Source of the DNA: JADFJB01 sp964464595
Lineage (GTDB): Bacteria > Zhuqueibacterota > JdFR-76 > DREG01
DNA: 64,000 bases
Reading direction: 5' to 3'
Assembly (NCBI GenBank): GCA_964464595.1
Contig: CAYXGW010000007.1
Location: 41,806-105,805 of the forward strand
This document shows, in pieces, positions 18,631 through 27,844 of this stretch (position 1 is the first letter of the stretch; the number at the start of each line of letters is the position of its first letter). A model generated the notes under the pieces. The model did no database searches, had not been told where the DNA came from, and saw nothing but the letters and a program-made list of their open reading frames with translations. A program made the position numbers and the translations under genes.

Positions 18631-19611
18631 TTAGTCAATTTCATTCACGGGGCTTACATTTAATTTCAAAGTGGAATCTTCAAACACATAAAACAGGAAA
18701 CCCGGAATTATTGCAACGAATTGTAAAATCGTTCCGATTACAGAAGCTAAGAAAGACAAAGCCATATCTATTCCAACTGTTGAAAACAAATAAACATAAA
18801 TTCCCTCTTTAATGCCAATCTCAGCAATCGAGATAGGAAGCTGTGTTATGACGAGGGAAACAGGAACAAACATCAGTACATGGATAAATTGAATATTTGC
18901 ACCAACCGCTAGAAATAGAAGATAAGTCTGGATTACTCTAATAAAATTAACAACAAATGATATGAATATCGTTTTGTATAAAACCGGAAGATTATTTCTA
19001 TAATCAACTATGGAAAGATAGAAAGATTTAATTTTGGCGAGAAATTTTCCAATAAATGAAATATTTCTAAACTGATGACCTAACCATTCGGCCAATTTAA
19101 TATTAAATAAGACGGTCATTGTTATCATGAAAATTGCAAAAAGTGAAATAATGGCAAATAGGAGCATCTTGTCTTGCAAAATTGAATAAGATAAAAACAA
19201 ACCAAGTAAAGCCATAGTAAAAAGTGAAAAGAATCCCGTCAAACGATCAATCAAAACAGAAGAGACTGATTCTTCCTTGGCTACATTTCCTTTTGTAAGA
19301 TAATAAATCCTAGTGATATCACCCCCTACACTAGTTGGTAAAAACATCCCCAAAAAATTTCCAATGAACATCACTTTTAGTATGTAAAAATATCCTGAAA
19401 ATATATTCTTAGACTGTAACAAAACATCCCATTTGTATGCCATTAAGACTCTATTTAGGATTACAGTAAGAAAAGCAAAAAAAACATACAGCCAATCAAT
19501 GGATTCTATTCCACCAATTAATCGCTCTTGGTCTAATTTTGTATAAATGAAATATATAAGTAAAAGGCCAATTATGAAGCGGATTGCTTTTGAAAAGGAT
19601 TTCTTTTTCAT
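18631..19611 (-). CDS. LPG synthase TM-region/AglD-type integral membrane protein (UPF0104)
   Basis: The 326-residue protein has about 8 membrane segments. It shows the family pattern of an early basic loop plus MFIGNFLGMFLPTSVGGDITR, the diagnostic GxxxxxxxPxxxGGDxxR motif, and a later LPISIAEIGIKEGIY. This flippase-like superfamily includes the membrane half of MprF and archaeal AglD, and is often found beside polyprenyl-phosphate glycosyltransferases. A role in lipid or lipid-linked sugar movement is inferred from the family. It lies 5 bases after the GT4 at 19617..20762. Confidence 0.84.
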   Translation of the reverse strand: MKKKSFSKAIRFIIGLLLIYFIYTKLDQERLIGGIESIDWLYVFFAFLTVILNRVLMAYKWDVLLQSKNIFSGYFYILKVMFIGNFLGMFLPTSVGGDITRIYYLTKGNVAKEESVSSVLIDRLTGFFSLFTMALLGLFLSYSILQDKMLLFAIISLFAIFMITMTVLFNIKLAEWLGHQFRNISFIGKFLAKIKSFYLSIVDYRNNLPVLYKTIFISFVVNFIRVIQTYLLFLAVGANIQFIHVLMFVPVSLVITQLPISIAEIGIKEGIYVYLFSTVGIDMALSFLASVIGTILQFVAIIPGFLFYVFEDSTLKLNVSPVNEID

Positions 19612-19616
19612 ATTGA

Positions 19617-20762
19617 TTAATTTAAATGACCGTTACTATTTTCTTCCATAAGCATATCATAAATTTCCTGCATCCGGTAAACTGCTTTATTACAATCAAA
19701 TTCCTTGCTTTTTTCTTTTGCATTTTTTCTCAATTTTTCCAATAATCCTGGGGTATTAAAACAACGTATAAGATTTTCAGCCAATGCCTTGGAATCTCCA
19801 AAAGGGTAAAAGAGTGCTGTTTCACCCTCTGTAAGAAGTTCAGGGATTCCCCCAACCGGGGTCGAAATAACCGCATTACCCACAGCGCATGTTTCATACA
19901 ATGTGTTTGGTGTTCCTTCTCGATAAGAAGAAAAAATATGTGCATCAAACATAGACATTAAAAGTGCAATATTATTACTATGACCGGTAAATATAATTCG
20001 GTCCGAAATATCATGACCTTTCGTCGTATCTCTCAATAGTTCGTGTGTGTTTCCCTCTCCCACAATTACACAATAAAGATCCGGAAGGTCGTTTCTGACG
20101 GACAGCATTGCGTCTATGATCAGATCCAATCTTTTTTCTTCGGATAACCGGGCCACCGTGCCAATTACTTTTGCATTTTTACCAATACCCCATTTTTCTT
20201 TTTCCTTTGCGATTGTTAAAGGATCAGCTCGTTTAAATTTATCCAGCTCTGTGCCATTATACAACACTTCGACGATGTCCGGATTAATTTTCCTTTGTTC
20301 ACTAACAAATTCCTTCACTTGTTTTGACACGGCGAGTGAATATGCAGTAAAGGGAGCCAATAAATATTCGATGGGCCGTTGATACAACGGCCATTTGGGA
20401 TAAAAACCCCTTTCGTGTACAATTACCGGAATTTTTTTTATGATCCCAGCAATCCGGCCCCAGGTACAAGCTCCCCAACCATGGCAATGTAAAATATCTA
20501 TATCTCTTTTTTTTATGATTTTCAAAAGCCTAATTAAATTTGCCGGATGGAATTTCCCTTTACCTAAAAACTCCAGCTCAATTCCGGCACGTTCAAGAAT
20601 ATCTGCATTGGGCTCGCGCCATTTTCTGCTACAAACTGTAATCTGGTACTTGTTTTTATCAAATCTGGGTATGTGAACCATAAAAGAACGTGAGACCCCA
20701 TGAATATTTTGAGGAGTGCTGCCAAAATGTTCACAGAGATGCAGAATACTAATCTTTCTCAT
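19617..20762 (-). CDS. GT4 family glycosyltransferase
   Basis: The 381-residue GT-B enzyme has the acceptor-side HGWGACTWGRIAGIIKKIPV and donor-side VIGTVARLSEEKRLDLIIDA. These are followed by FSSYREGTPNTLYETCAVGN and AVISTPVGGIPELLTEGETA, a complete GT4 signature with the E-x7-E Glu. The ATG is preceded by an AT-rich leader. The upstream neighbour is a UDP-sugar epimerase (44-base gap) that may supply its donor. Sugar specificity is not readable. Confidence 0.87.
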   Translation of the reverse strand: MRKISILHLCEHFGSTPQNIHGVSRSFMVHIPRFDKNKYQITVCSRKWREPNADILERAGIELEFLGKGKFHPANLIRLLKIIKKRDIDILHCHGWGACTWGRIAGIIKKIPVIVHERGFYPKWPLYQRPIEYLLAPFTAYSLAVSKQVKEFVSEQRKINPDIVEVLYNGTELDKFKRADPLTIAKEKEKWGIGKNAKVIGTVARLSEEKRLDLIIDAMLSVRNDLPDLYCVIVGEGNTHELLRDTTKGHDISDRIIFTGHSNNIALLMSMFDAHIFSSYREGTPNTLYETCAVGNAVISTPVGGIPELLTEGETALFYPFGDSKALAENLIRCFNTPGLLEKLRKNAKEKSKEFDCNKAVYRMQEIYDMLMEENSNGHLN

Positions 20763-20805
20763 TTAAATCTCCACCAAAACTGAGATTTTATGATTGCTAT
20801 TCAAT

Positions 20806-21822
20806 TCAAATTACTCCTTCAAATACCTGCTCTTTCATCGATTCGATCACGATTTGTAATCCTTCTTCAAATTCAATTTTTGGATCATAACCTAAAAATT
20901 GACGTGCCTTTCCAGTATTAGCCAGTGAGTGCTTTACGTCTCCTGGTCGGGGTTGCTTATAATTTGGTTGTATCTCTTTATTTAAAATCACCCCAATCTT
21001 TTTAATCATTTCATTTACTGTTATTCTTTTACCAAAGGCAATGTTAAATACTTCTCCCGAACAAACTGATGCATCCTGTTCACAAGCTAACAAGTTTGCT
21101 TCAACAACATTTTGCACAAACGTAAAGTCTCGTGATTGTTCACCATCACCAAAAACAGTTGGCATAATGTTTTTTTGAATGAGGTTTATAAACTTGGGTA
21201 TAACCGCAGAGTATTGCGAGGTTGGGTCTTGTCTTGGACCGAAAACATTAAAATACCTAAAAGACACCGTTTCCAATCCATAGAGATTTGTAAATACCTG
21301 GCAATATTTCTCAGCAGCAAGTTTTGATACAGCATATGGCGATAATGGTTTGGGCAGCATATCTTCTGTTTTGGGAAGAGCTTCAAGGTCACCATAGACG
21401 GATGAAGATGAAGCGTATACGATGCGCTTAACATGTGCATCTCTAGCCGCATTTAAAATATTCAAAGTGCCCATTACATTCACTTCGTTAGAAGTAATGG
21501 GGTCTTTTATCGACCTTGGAACAGAAGGAAGAGCCGCTTGATGAAGAATGAAATCAACCCCATCAACAGCCTCTTTTACAATGTGATAAGATCGTAGATC
21601 TCCCTCAATGAATTGAAGCTTATTTCCAGATGAATTATTTGCAATAATTCTCTCGGATATCTGGATTAGGGCTTCTACTGTTTCCCGCTTACCAGTGGAA
21701 AAATTATCTAAAATCCGAACCCTTTGCCCTCGTTTAAGCAACTCCTCAACTATATTGGAACCTATAAATCCGGCACCACCTGTAACCAAATATAAATGTG
21801 ATGGAGCATTTCTATTATTCAT
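20806..21822 (-). CDS. UDP-hexose 4-epimerase of the WbpP/TviC type (SDR extended family)
   Basis: The 338-residue protein has the SDR Rossmann motif VTGGAGFIGSNIVEELLKRG, a catalytic SSSSVYG Ser/Thr region and the YAVSKLAAE Tyr-x3-Lys pair. Residues FILHQAALPSVPRSIKDP and the substrate-side SAVIPKFINLIQKN match UDP-N-acetylglucosamine 4-epimerases (WbpP, TviC) better than classical GalE. Length is also the same as WbpP. It probably converts UDP-GlcNAc (or UDP-Glc) to its C4 epimer in the cytoplasm for the GT enzymes. Substrate choice between N-acetylated and plain sugars is inferred from motifs only. Confidence 0.82.
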   Translation of the reverse strand: MNNRNAPSHLYLVTGGAGFIGSNIVEELLKRGQRVRILDNFSTGKRETVEALIQISERIIANNSSGNKLQFIEGDLRSYHIVKEAVDGVDFILHQAALPSVPRSIKDPITSNEVNVMGTLNILNAARDAHVKRIVYASSSSVYGDLEALPKTEDMLPKPLSPYAVSKLAAEKYCQVFTNLYGLETVSFRYFNVFGPRQDPTSQYSAVIPKFINLIQKNIMPTVFGDGEQSRDFTFVQNVVEANLLACEQDASVCSGEVFNIAFGKRITVNEMIKKIGVILNKEIQPNYKQPRPGDVKHSLANTGKARQFLGYDPKIEFEEGLQIVIESMKEQVFEGVI

Positions 21823-21906
21823 TCTACTCTCCTATTTTTACGAATCTTAAGTTTTCTATGGTAACTAATCTTCAAATCATCCAAGCAAAACTGATTAATT
21901 ATATGA

Positions 21907-23556
21907 TTATCCCCATCCGTACACTTCAACAGTTCCACCAGGTGTCCTATACAGACACTTTAGATGAGCTTTAATATATTCAACAATTTTAGGCCTAACA
22001 TAACGTTGTCTTTCCAAGCGATAGGTATCGACAATCATCCATCCACTTGAATTATTTTCAACAATTTTTTCGATATCATTAACCGTGTCAACTACCAATG
22101 AGTTGCTATAAGTATCTCTTAATCCGGATGGACTTTGGTAAACTTCATTTGGACGAGGGTTTTCCAGGCTAGCTAAAAAATAATAATTAGCTTTACCAAC
22201 ATAATAATTAACAGTTAAAGGTAATGTTGAAATAATCGGAGCATTATCAGACAATCTAATCTTCACAAAATTAGCGGCATCACGCCATTCTAAATGGCTG
22301 ACTGCTCCATTAGTACCATAGGTAATATCGGGGATTTTTCTGGAAAAACGGAACCATGGAGACATAATAAGGACCAAAGCAATAAACCCAGGTAAAAACG
22401 CATGCGTAAACAATTGCTTGAATGATCCTGTTTTTGATTGAACAAAGATCCTTTTGCTTATTTGATTATGTAATAAACAACTAGCTTCAACCAATCCATA
22501 AGCAGCTATGAATAACATCAGGGGATAGATATGATAAATGTATCTTTCCATTCGCAGGGTAAAAAGAGTTGATAAAAGAACCAGGGGAACTATAAAATTC
22601 ACTAATAGATAAAATCCATGTCGATTAAACTTAATAAAAAAAGCAACAATGCCAAGGAGAGAAAAAATCAATAGTGTTGTATAAAAAGACGAACTTAGAA
22701 AGTTTATATAACGAAATGGATCCTGCATTGACTCTTGTATGGCCCAGTTCGGAGCAAATAGAAAAGATTTTGTTATGCCTGCCAGTAATGTAGAGTCAAT
22801 TAAAATAACCATAAAAAAAATGGCACTACTCGCATACATTAGAAACGAATATTTTGATTTAAGTGTGTTAGTCCAGCCATTTCTTATTCCAAATAAAATG
22901 ATCATTAAACACGCGTAAATAATCAAAGAAGGAAAAAGAACACCGGTAAGAAGATGTAACGAAACACCAATTAAGGATGAAACAATTACTATTGGCAGCC
23001 ACATTAAATTTAAGTTCCAGTAAACAATAAGGTTTTGAATTCTGGATTTTGGAGGATTTTTTGGCTGATTTTGTTTGGTCCCCTCAAATAGCTCATAAAC
23101 AGCATAGATACTTAGCAAAAAGAAAAATTGAAACATTGAATACATTCTGCATTCTCTTGCCCAACCAATCATGAACGGGTTGAACGCGTAAAGAAGACCT
23201 GTGGTTATTGCGACATTTCTTTCAAACAAGCGCGATCCAATAAATATGATTAAACATATTGAAAAAATTCCAAAAAGAGCGCTTGGAAACCGGGCAGAAA
23301 ATTCATTGTTGCCAAATAATCTAAATGAAAAAGAAACCAATTTGGTGAAAATAATACTTCGATCATAAACCTCATTACTCGGTAAAACAGGGCCTTCTCC
23401 CTCAAGTATAGATTGAGCAACAACTACATGATTCATTTCATCAACCCAAAAACTAGGATCATTGAGGTGAGCTAGCCGTAAGTAGGAACCAACCAAAATA
23501 ATTACTCCGATTAGCAACCAACTCCAAATCGAAGTTTTCTTATCCACTTTATTCAA
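21907..23556 (-). CDS. GT39/ArnT-like membrane glycosyltransferase
   Basis: The 549-residue protein has about 12 membrane segments. The first periplasmic loop has LNDPSFWVDEMNHVVVAQSI with the Asp-Glu pair, and the next has FSARFPSALFGIFSI, both typical of PMT/ArnT GT-C enzymes. It lies just downstream (26-base gap) of three tandem GT2 genes that resemble polyprenyl-phosphate sugar synthases. A pathway is therefore suggested in which the GT2 makes a polyprenyl-P-sugar and this protein transfers it outside the membrane. The soluble C-terminal 100 residues (from about 450) are probably periplasmic. Confidence 0.84.
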   Translation of the reverse strand: MNKVDKKTSIWSWLLIGVIILVGSYLRLAHLNDPSFWVDEMNHVVVAQSILEGEGPVLPSNEVYDRSIIFTKLVSFSFRLFGNNEFSARFPSALFGIFSICLIIFIGSRLFERNVAITTGLLYAFNPFMIGWARECRMYSMFQFFFLLSIYAVYELFEGTKQNQPKNPPKSRIQNLIVYWNLNLMWLPIVIVSSLIGVSLHLLTGVLFPSLIIYACLMIILFGIRNGWTNTLKSKYSFLMYASSAIFFMVILIDSTLLAGITKSFLFAPNWAIQESMQDPFRYINFLSSSFYTTLLIFSLLGIVAFFIKFNRHGFYLLVNFIVPLVLLSTLFTLRMERYIYHIYPLMLFIAAYGLVEASCLLHNQISKRIFVQSKTGSFKQLFTHAFLPGFIALVLIMSPWFRFSRKIPDITYGTNGAVSHLEWRDAANFVKIRLSDNAPIISTLPLTVNYYVGKANYYFLASLENPRPNEVYQSPSGLRDTYSNSLVVDTVNDIEKIVENNSSGWMIVDTYRLERQRYVRPKIVEYIKAHLKCLYRTPGGTVEVYGWG

Positions 23557-23582
23557 TATTTTTATATTTGTTCAAAAAAAAG

Positions 23583-24632
23583 CTATTGGTGAGAATTTAA
23601 ATCACGAGCATGATTGGTAAAAGATTTTGTGTGCTTTATTATTGGTTGGTTTTTGTTGTTTTTGGAATGTGATTTTTCCTGAAGATTCATAATACCCAGC
23701 TCAAGTTTTTTTACACGATACAATGTGTCTTCTGTTAATTGACGGTGCCCTGAAATTAAATCTGCTACAATTCCAACTACTCCGAATTGGAAGCCAAGTA
23801 GCATTAAAACAGCACTCAGAATCAAAGATTGAATATGGCCTGATCCACCATCTATAAAAAAATAATAATAAAGAAATCGAGCTGAAATAAAGAATCCTAC
23901 AGAAAATAAAAGCATCCCAGCATAAGTAAATACACGTAAAGGTTCATACATAGTGTAAATTCGAAGCATTGTAGCCACACTTCTCTTAATATAAGAAGGT
24001 ATGCTCTTGAATAGTCTTGATTCTCTTAATTTACCGTTTGTTTTCACAGAAACAGAGGAAGTAGCGATGTTTTTCCTTCCTGCCTGTATAATAGTTTCAA
24101 GTGTATAGGAAAATCGAGAAATCACATTTAGTCGAAGAGCTGCATCTCTACTGTACGCACGAAAACCACTGGTTACATCAGGTATGGTTGTGTTGGAAAA
24201 TCTTCGTACAACCCAGGAACCAATTTTCTGTAGTTTCTTTTTTGTATAAGAGAAATGATCAATTGTATCTACCTGGCGATCTCCTATCACCATATCTGCT
24301 TCACCATCAATAATAGGCTTGGTTAAATTTTTAATACTTTCACCACAATATTGATTATCTCCATCGGTATTGACTATAATATCCGCGCCCAACTTTGCAC
24401 TGGCGTCTAAACCTGCCATAAATGCTTCAGCCAATCCTTTATTGTTTGTCAATTTAACAATGTGATTCACCCCTAATTCCCTTGCCACATCTATAGTTCG
24501 ATCGGTGCTTCCATCGTCGATAATCAATACTTCAATTTCATCAATTCCGGAAATATGACGAGGAAGATCTTCAAACGTTTTGGGCAAGGATTTTTCTTCA
24601 TTAAAACACGGTATTTGGATTATTAGCTTCAT
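23583..24632 (-). CDS. GT2 polyprenyl-phosphate glycosyltransferase (DPM1/GtrB-like) with C-terminal membrane segments
   Basis: The 349-residue protein has the GT-A domain (KLIIQIPCFNEEKSLPKTFE, VLIIDDGSTDRTID, IIVNTDGDNQYCGESI) with an intact DxD-type metal site. Two hydrophobic helices follow near residues 235 to 290, then a charged tail with Lys and Asn/His. This is the layout of dolichyl/undecaprenyl-phosphate mannose or glucose synthases. It overlaps the GT2 at 24629 by 4 bases (ATGA), so the two are translationally coupled. It probably supplies a polyprenyl-P-sugar to the GT39 protein encoded next. Confidence 0.85.
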   Translation of the reverse strand: MKLIIQIPCFNEEKSLPKTFEDLPRHISGIDEIEVLIIDDGSTDRTIDVARELGVNHIVKLTNNKGLAEAFMAGLDASAKLGADIIVNTDGDNQYCGESIKNLTKPIIDGEADMVIGDRQVDTIDHFSYTKKKLQKIGSWVVRRFSNTTIPDVTSGFRAYSRDAALRLNVISRFSYTLETIIQAGRKNIATSSVSVKTNGKLRESRLFKSIPSYIKRSVATMLRIYTMYEPLRVFTYAGMLLFSVGFFISARFLYYYFFIDGGSGHIQSLILSAVLMLLGFQFGVVGIVADLISGHRQLTEDTLYRVKKLELGIMNLQEKSHSKNNKNQPIIKHTKSFTNHARDLNSHQ

Positions 24633-25621
24633 TGGGATACAATTTCTTCAATATTATATTCTTTAATCTCTTTGGCATGCGTAAAAATTATCATTTCTCC
24701 AATGAGACCGATTGAAACCATTTGTATGCCGATTATCAAAAACAGCGCTCCAAGAAGTAAAAGTGGTCTGCCTGCTATAGGCGAAGACAGGAATATCCGA
24801 TAGATAAATAAATAAAAATTAATACCTATTCCTAATATAGTAAAAATTGCTCCAAGAAAACCTAAAAAATGGATAGGTTTTTTAGAATACTTAGTTAAGA
24901 AGATTACGGTAATAATATCAAGAAATCTTCCAATATATTCAGAAACATAACGTGATTTTCTAAATTCCCCCGGTAATTGTTCAATTTTTTCTTCAGTGAT
25001 TTTGTACCCTTGCTTTAACGCTAACACAGGTATAAAATTGCTAAACCCTCCATAAAACTCAATATTCTCCAGAACCTGTTTTTTCACAGCAAGAATACCA
25101 CTATTTATATCATGCAAATTTAGTTGAGTTATTTTATTGATAATGTAATTGAATAACTTCGACACAATTCTATTCAGTTTTGAATCCCCTCTTGGATAAC
25201 GCCACCCCACGACCAAGTCATATCCATTATCCAGCTGATTCAAAAGATTTTCTATTTGCAAAATATTAATTCGTACACGACTCGTAAAATATAAAATGTT
25301 CTGCCCTATTGATTGTTTTAATCCTGCATCTAAAGCAGCAGATTCTCCAAAAGTTGACCTCATTTTGATTAATTTGAAATTCTTATTGGAAGGAATTCTC
25401 TTTTGAACCTTATTAGCCGTATTATCAGTGCTGCCATCATCCACAAAAATGATCTCATATGAAAAATTAACCAGGCTTGATTCCAATTGATCGATTAATT
25501 CATCAATATAAGTTTCGGAATTGTAGAGTGCTACAATACACGACACTACAGTTTTAGATTTATGATTATTGTCGTGTTTGCTCATAATACTTTCTTGAAC
25601 GTCTAATTGACTTGTTTCCAT
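24629..25621 (-). CDS. GT2-fold glycosyltransferase paralogue lacking the DxD motif
   Basis: The 330-residue GT2-type protein keeps the nucleotide-binding start (CIVALYNSETYIDEL, IIFVDDGSTDNTANKV). At the site where its neighbour at 25625 has MDGDLQND, however, this one reads FTSRVRIN, so the metal-binding Asp pair is gone. Downstream motifs are also altered: LHDINSGILA is kept, but the RxxRxFGxSKY segment is replaced by QLPGEFRKSRYVSEY. Two C-terminal membrane helices (about 240 to 310) are kept, and the frame is intact. It may be inactive, use another mechanism, or act as a partner of the adjacent GT2 enzymes. It overlaps the next gene by 4 bases. Confidence 0.78.
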   Translation of the reverse strand: METSQLDVQESIMSKHDNNHKSKTVVSCIVALYNSETYIDELIDQLESSLVNFSYEIIFVDDGSTDNTANKVQKRIPSNKNFKLIKMRSTFGESAALDAGLKQSIGQNILYFTSRVRINILQIENLLNQLDNGYDLVVGWRYPRGDSKLNRIVSKLFNYIINKITQLNLHDINSGILAVKKQVLENIEFYGGFSNFIPVLALKQGYKITEEKIEQLPGEFRKSRYVSEYIGRFLDIITVIFLTKYSKKPIHFLGFLGAIFTILGIGINFYLFIYRIFLSSPIAGRPLLLLGALFLIIGIQMVSIGLIGEMIIFTHAKEIKEYNIEEIVSQ

Positions 25622-25624
25622 AGT

Positions 25625-26593
25625 TTATTCTCGAATTAATTCTGAAAAATAATTAGTTTTTTTTGATCCTGTGCTAGTAATCAAACTGGCCACTAAACCT
25701 AGAAATACATATTGCAAACAACTGGCTAAAAACAAGAATGAAATAATGATTAAAATATTCATTTCAGATGCTTCATAACTATTAAGGACAAATCCATTAA
25801 CCAATCCAATTGTTGCTAGAAATGTACACAGTAAATAGAAAAGACTGATCTTCCCAAAAAAACGTAATGGGCTTTGCAAGTATTTAATAAAAATATTCAA
25901 AGACATTAAATCCATTATGACCTTAAAAGTACGGGTAATACCGTACTTTGAATTTCCGAACTTACGAGCATGATGCCTAACAGGTATTTCTGTAATTTTA
26001 GCACCTTCTACTCTTGCTAATGCCGGAAGGAATCTATGCAACTCCCCATATAAATTAATCTTTTTTACGATATTATATCGATAAGCTTTAAGAGCACAAC
26101 CCGTGTCGTGCAAATTTACTCGAGTAACGGAACAAATAATTTTGTTAGCAATTCTTGAAGGGATTTTTCGAAGTAGAAGCTTATCTTTACGATCTTTTCT
26201 CCAACCACTAACCAAATCATACCCTTCAGCCATTTTTTCCAAAAGCTTAGGTATATCTTTTGGATCGTTCTGCAAGTCGCCATCCATAACAATAATCACT
26301 TTACCTGTAGCTAATTCAAATCCTGCATCTGTTGCTGCAGACTGCCCACAGTTAGCTCGGAACAATATTGCTTTCAAATGAGGATCTCGCTTTGCAATTG
26401 CTTTTAATTTTTCAGGTGTTGAATCTTTGCTACCATCATCTACTAAAATAATTTCGTAGGTATATTCTAGTAGTGAAAACACATCATCTAGAGCCTTGTG
26501 TAATGAATCTACGTTCTCTTCTTCTTCATAGAGAGGAATAACAACGGATAAATCAAGTTTTGGCGGAGGAATAAATTTATCTTTTGTTTTCAT
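25625..26593 (-). CDS. GT2 polyprenyl-phosphate glycosyltransferase (GtrB/ArnC-like)
   Basis: The 322-residue protein has LDLSVVIPLYEEEENVDSLH, EIILVDDGSKDSTPEKL and the metal motif IIVMDGDLQNDPKDIP. Further on are DTGCALKAY and the arginine-rich KFGNSKYGITRTF typical of GtrB/ArnC and DPM1. Two C-terminal membrane helices follow (residues of about 240 to 310). The family makes undecaprenyl-phosphate-linked glucose, GlcNAc or aminoarabinose at the cytoplasmic face. It is the first and most canonical of three GT2 genes in a row, 3 bases before the DxD-less paralogue. Confidence 0.88.
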   Translation of the reverse strand: MKTKDKFIPPPKLDLSVVIPLYEEEENVDSLHKALDDVFSLLEYTYEIILVDDGSKDSTPEKLKAIAKRDPHLKAILFRANCGQSAATDAGFELATGKVIIVMDGDLQNDPKDIPKLLEKMAEGYDLVSGWRKDRKDKLLLRKIPSRIANKIICSVTRVNLHDTGCALKAYRYNIVKKINLYGELHRFLPALARVEGAKITEIPVRHHARKFGNSKYGITRTFKVIMDLMSLNIFIKYLQSPLRFFGKISLFYLLCTFLATIGLVNGFVLNSYEASEMNILIIISFLFLASCLQYVFLGLVASLITSTGSKKTNYFSELIRE

Positions 26594-26606
26594 GATTGGT
26601 GCTTAT

Positions 26607-27842
26607 TTAGTTAATATTTAAGCGTTTAATAAACCTGGGAAACTGTGTGCTTAATTTTTGCATCATTATATTCTTGAGTTTTTTCCTCCCGTTACCAGGG
26701 AGCCTGTAGATATAATGTTCCTCAATTCTTGGAACATAAAATAGATCACTTCCATTTTTATTTGTCGGTCGACCATTGACAATTCCCCAGTAATTCATTT
26801 GGTATCCAACCTTTTTTGATGCCTGTACAGCACATTCACTTCCCAAATACCAGGGATAACATAGCTGATCGACAATATGTCCGCTTAACTGGGATTCAAT
26901 GATTTTTTTTGATTGGGTCAAATCTTCGGTGATTTCATCAGTTTGGGTTTGATTTGTCTCATAAGTTAAGCCATAACCAGGTGATTTTTCAACTTCTTTA
27001 ATTATGCGGCTTAGATCCTTCCGCCAGGATGGTTTATTAAAATATTCTATATCTCCATTATTAGTCACATGATCTGTGCACTCTTTCCTGATTGATTCAT
27101 CTATAATCAATTCGGGATTTTCTGCCATCCTTGGATTCGATCTAAAAATCGGTGTGCCCAAAGGGACTTGCCGATCATAATTCCTGACCCCATTATTCCG
27201 GTAAACCGGTACATTAATATTACCAAAAATATTGTAATCAAAATTTGGATTGATAAAATCAATTAGTTTAGAAGAGATACAAATCTGATGATGGTACATC
27301 GTATGAGATTGGAAATCTATAACCCTACTATTATGCATCTCTCGAATTTCTTCCCATGAGCAAAGAGGATAATCAGAATGCTCTCTTGAAATCAATTCTC
27401 TTGCATTTACGTCGTTTTTTAAGTTTTCATACGTTGGTGATTCAGGAGCGCTGTTTGGAATAAGTCCGGGAATAATAAAACAAATAGCTCTGAATCCATA
27501 TTTTTTGAGCAATGGATATGCTGTACTAAACAAAGTCGCTAATCCATCATCAAATGTGAGAACAATACTCTTTTCATGTATTTTTTCTTTACCTGATAAA
27601 CAATTAAACAATTCATTGCCAACAAGAGTTTTATAACCATTTTGTTTCAAAAATTTTAATTGTGATTCAAATGAAACCGGCTCGACTGAGTGATAGATAA
27701 AAACAGGAATTTCGTCTTGAATTGTCTGCAAATTTCTGGCAAACATAAATTCCGGATAATTCCCACGAAGAAACGCATTCAAATCAGGAACATTCTTCTG
27801 AATACTCTTACGTGCAGTTTCAATTAATCTTTGACTCAGCAT
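26607..27842 (-). CDS. Polysaccharide deacetylase family protein (NodB-like, CE4)
   Basis: The 411-residue protein has IPVFIYHSVEPVSFESQLKF and then IVLTFDDGLATLFSTAYPLL with the catalytic/metal Asp pair. VIDFQSHTMYHHQI is the H-x4-H metal motif. A large insertion of about 120 residues follows before the last strands (LSGHIVDQLCYPWYLGSECA). There is no signal peptide, so the protein is probably cytoplasmic, or exported another way. Its place next to the acetyltransferase suggests opposing acetyl modification of the glycan or its precursors. It could instead act on another acylated sugar. Confidence 0.8.
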   Translation of the reverse strand: MLSQRLIETARKSIQKNVPDLNAFLRGNYPEFMFARNLQTIQDEIPVFIYHSVEPVSFESQLKFLKQNGYKTLVGNELFNCLSGKEKIHEKSIVLTFDDGLATLFSTAYPLLKKYGFRAICFIIPGLIPNSAPESPTYENLKNDVNARELISREHSDYPLCSWEEIREMHNSRVIDFQSHTMYHHQICISSKLIDFINPNFDYNIFGNINVPVYRNNGVRNYDRQVPLGTPIFRSNPRMAENPELIIDESIRKECTDHVTNNGDIEYFNKPSWRKDLSRIIKEVEKSPGYGLTYETNQTQTDEITEDLTQSKKIIESQLSGHIVDQLCYPWYLGSECAVQASKKVGYQMNYWGIVNGRPTNKNGSDLFYVPRIEEHYIYRLPGNGRKKLKNIMMQKLSTQFPRFIKRLNIN

Positions 27843-27844
27843 TA

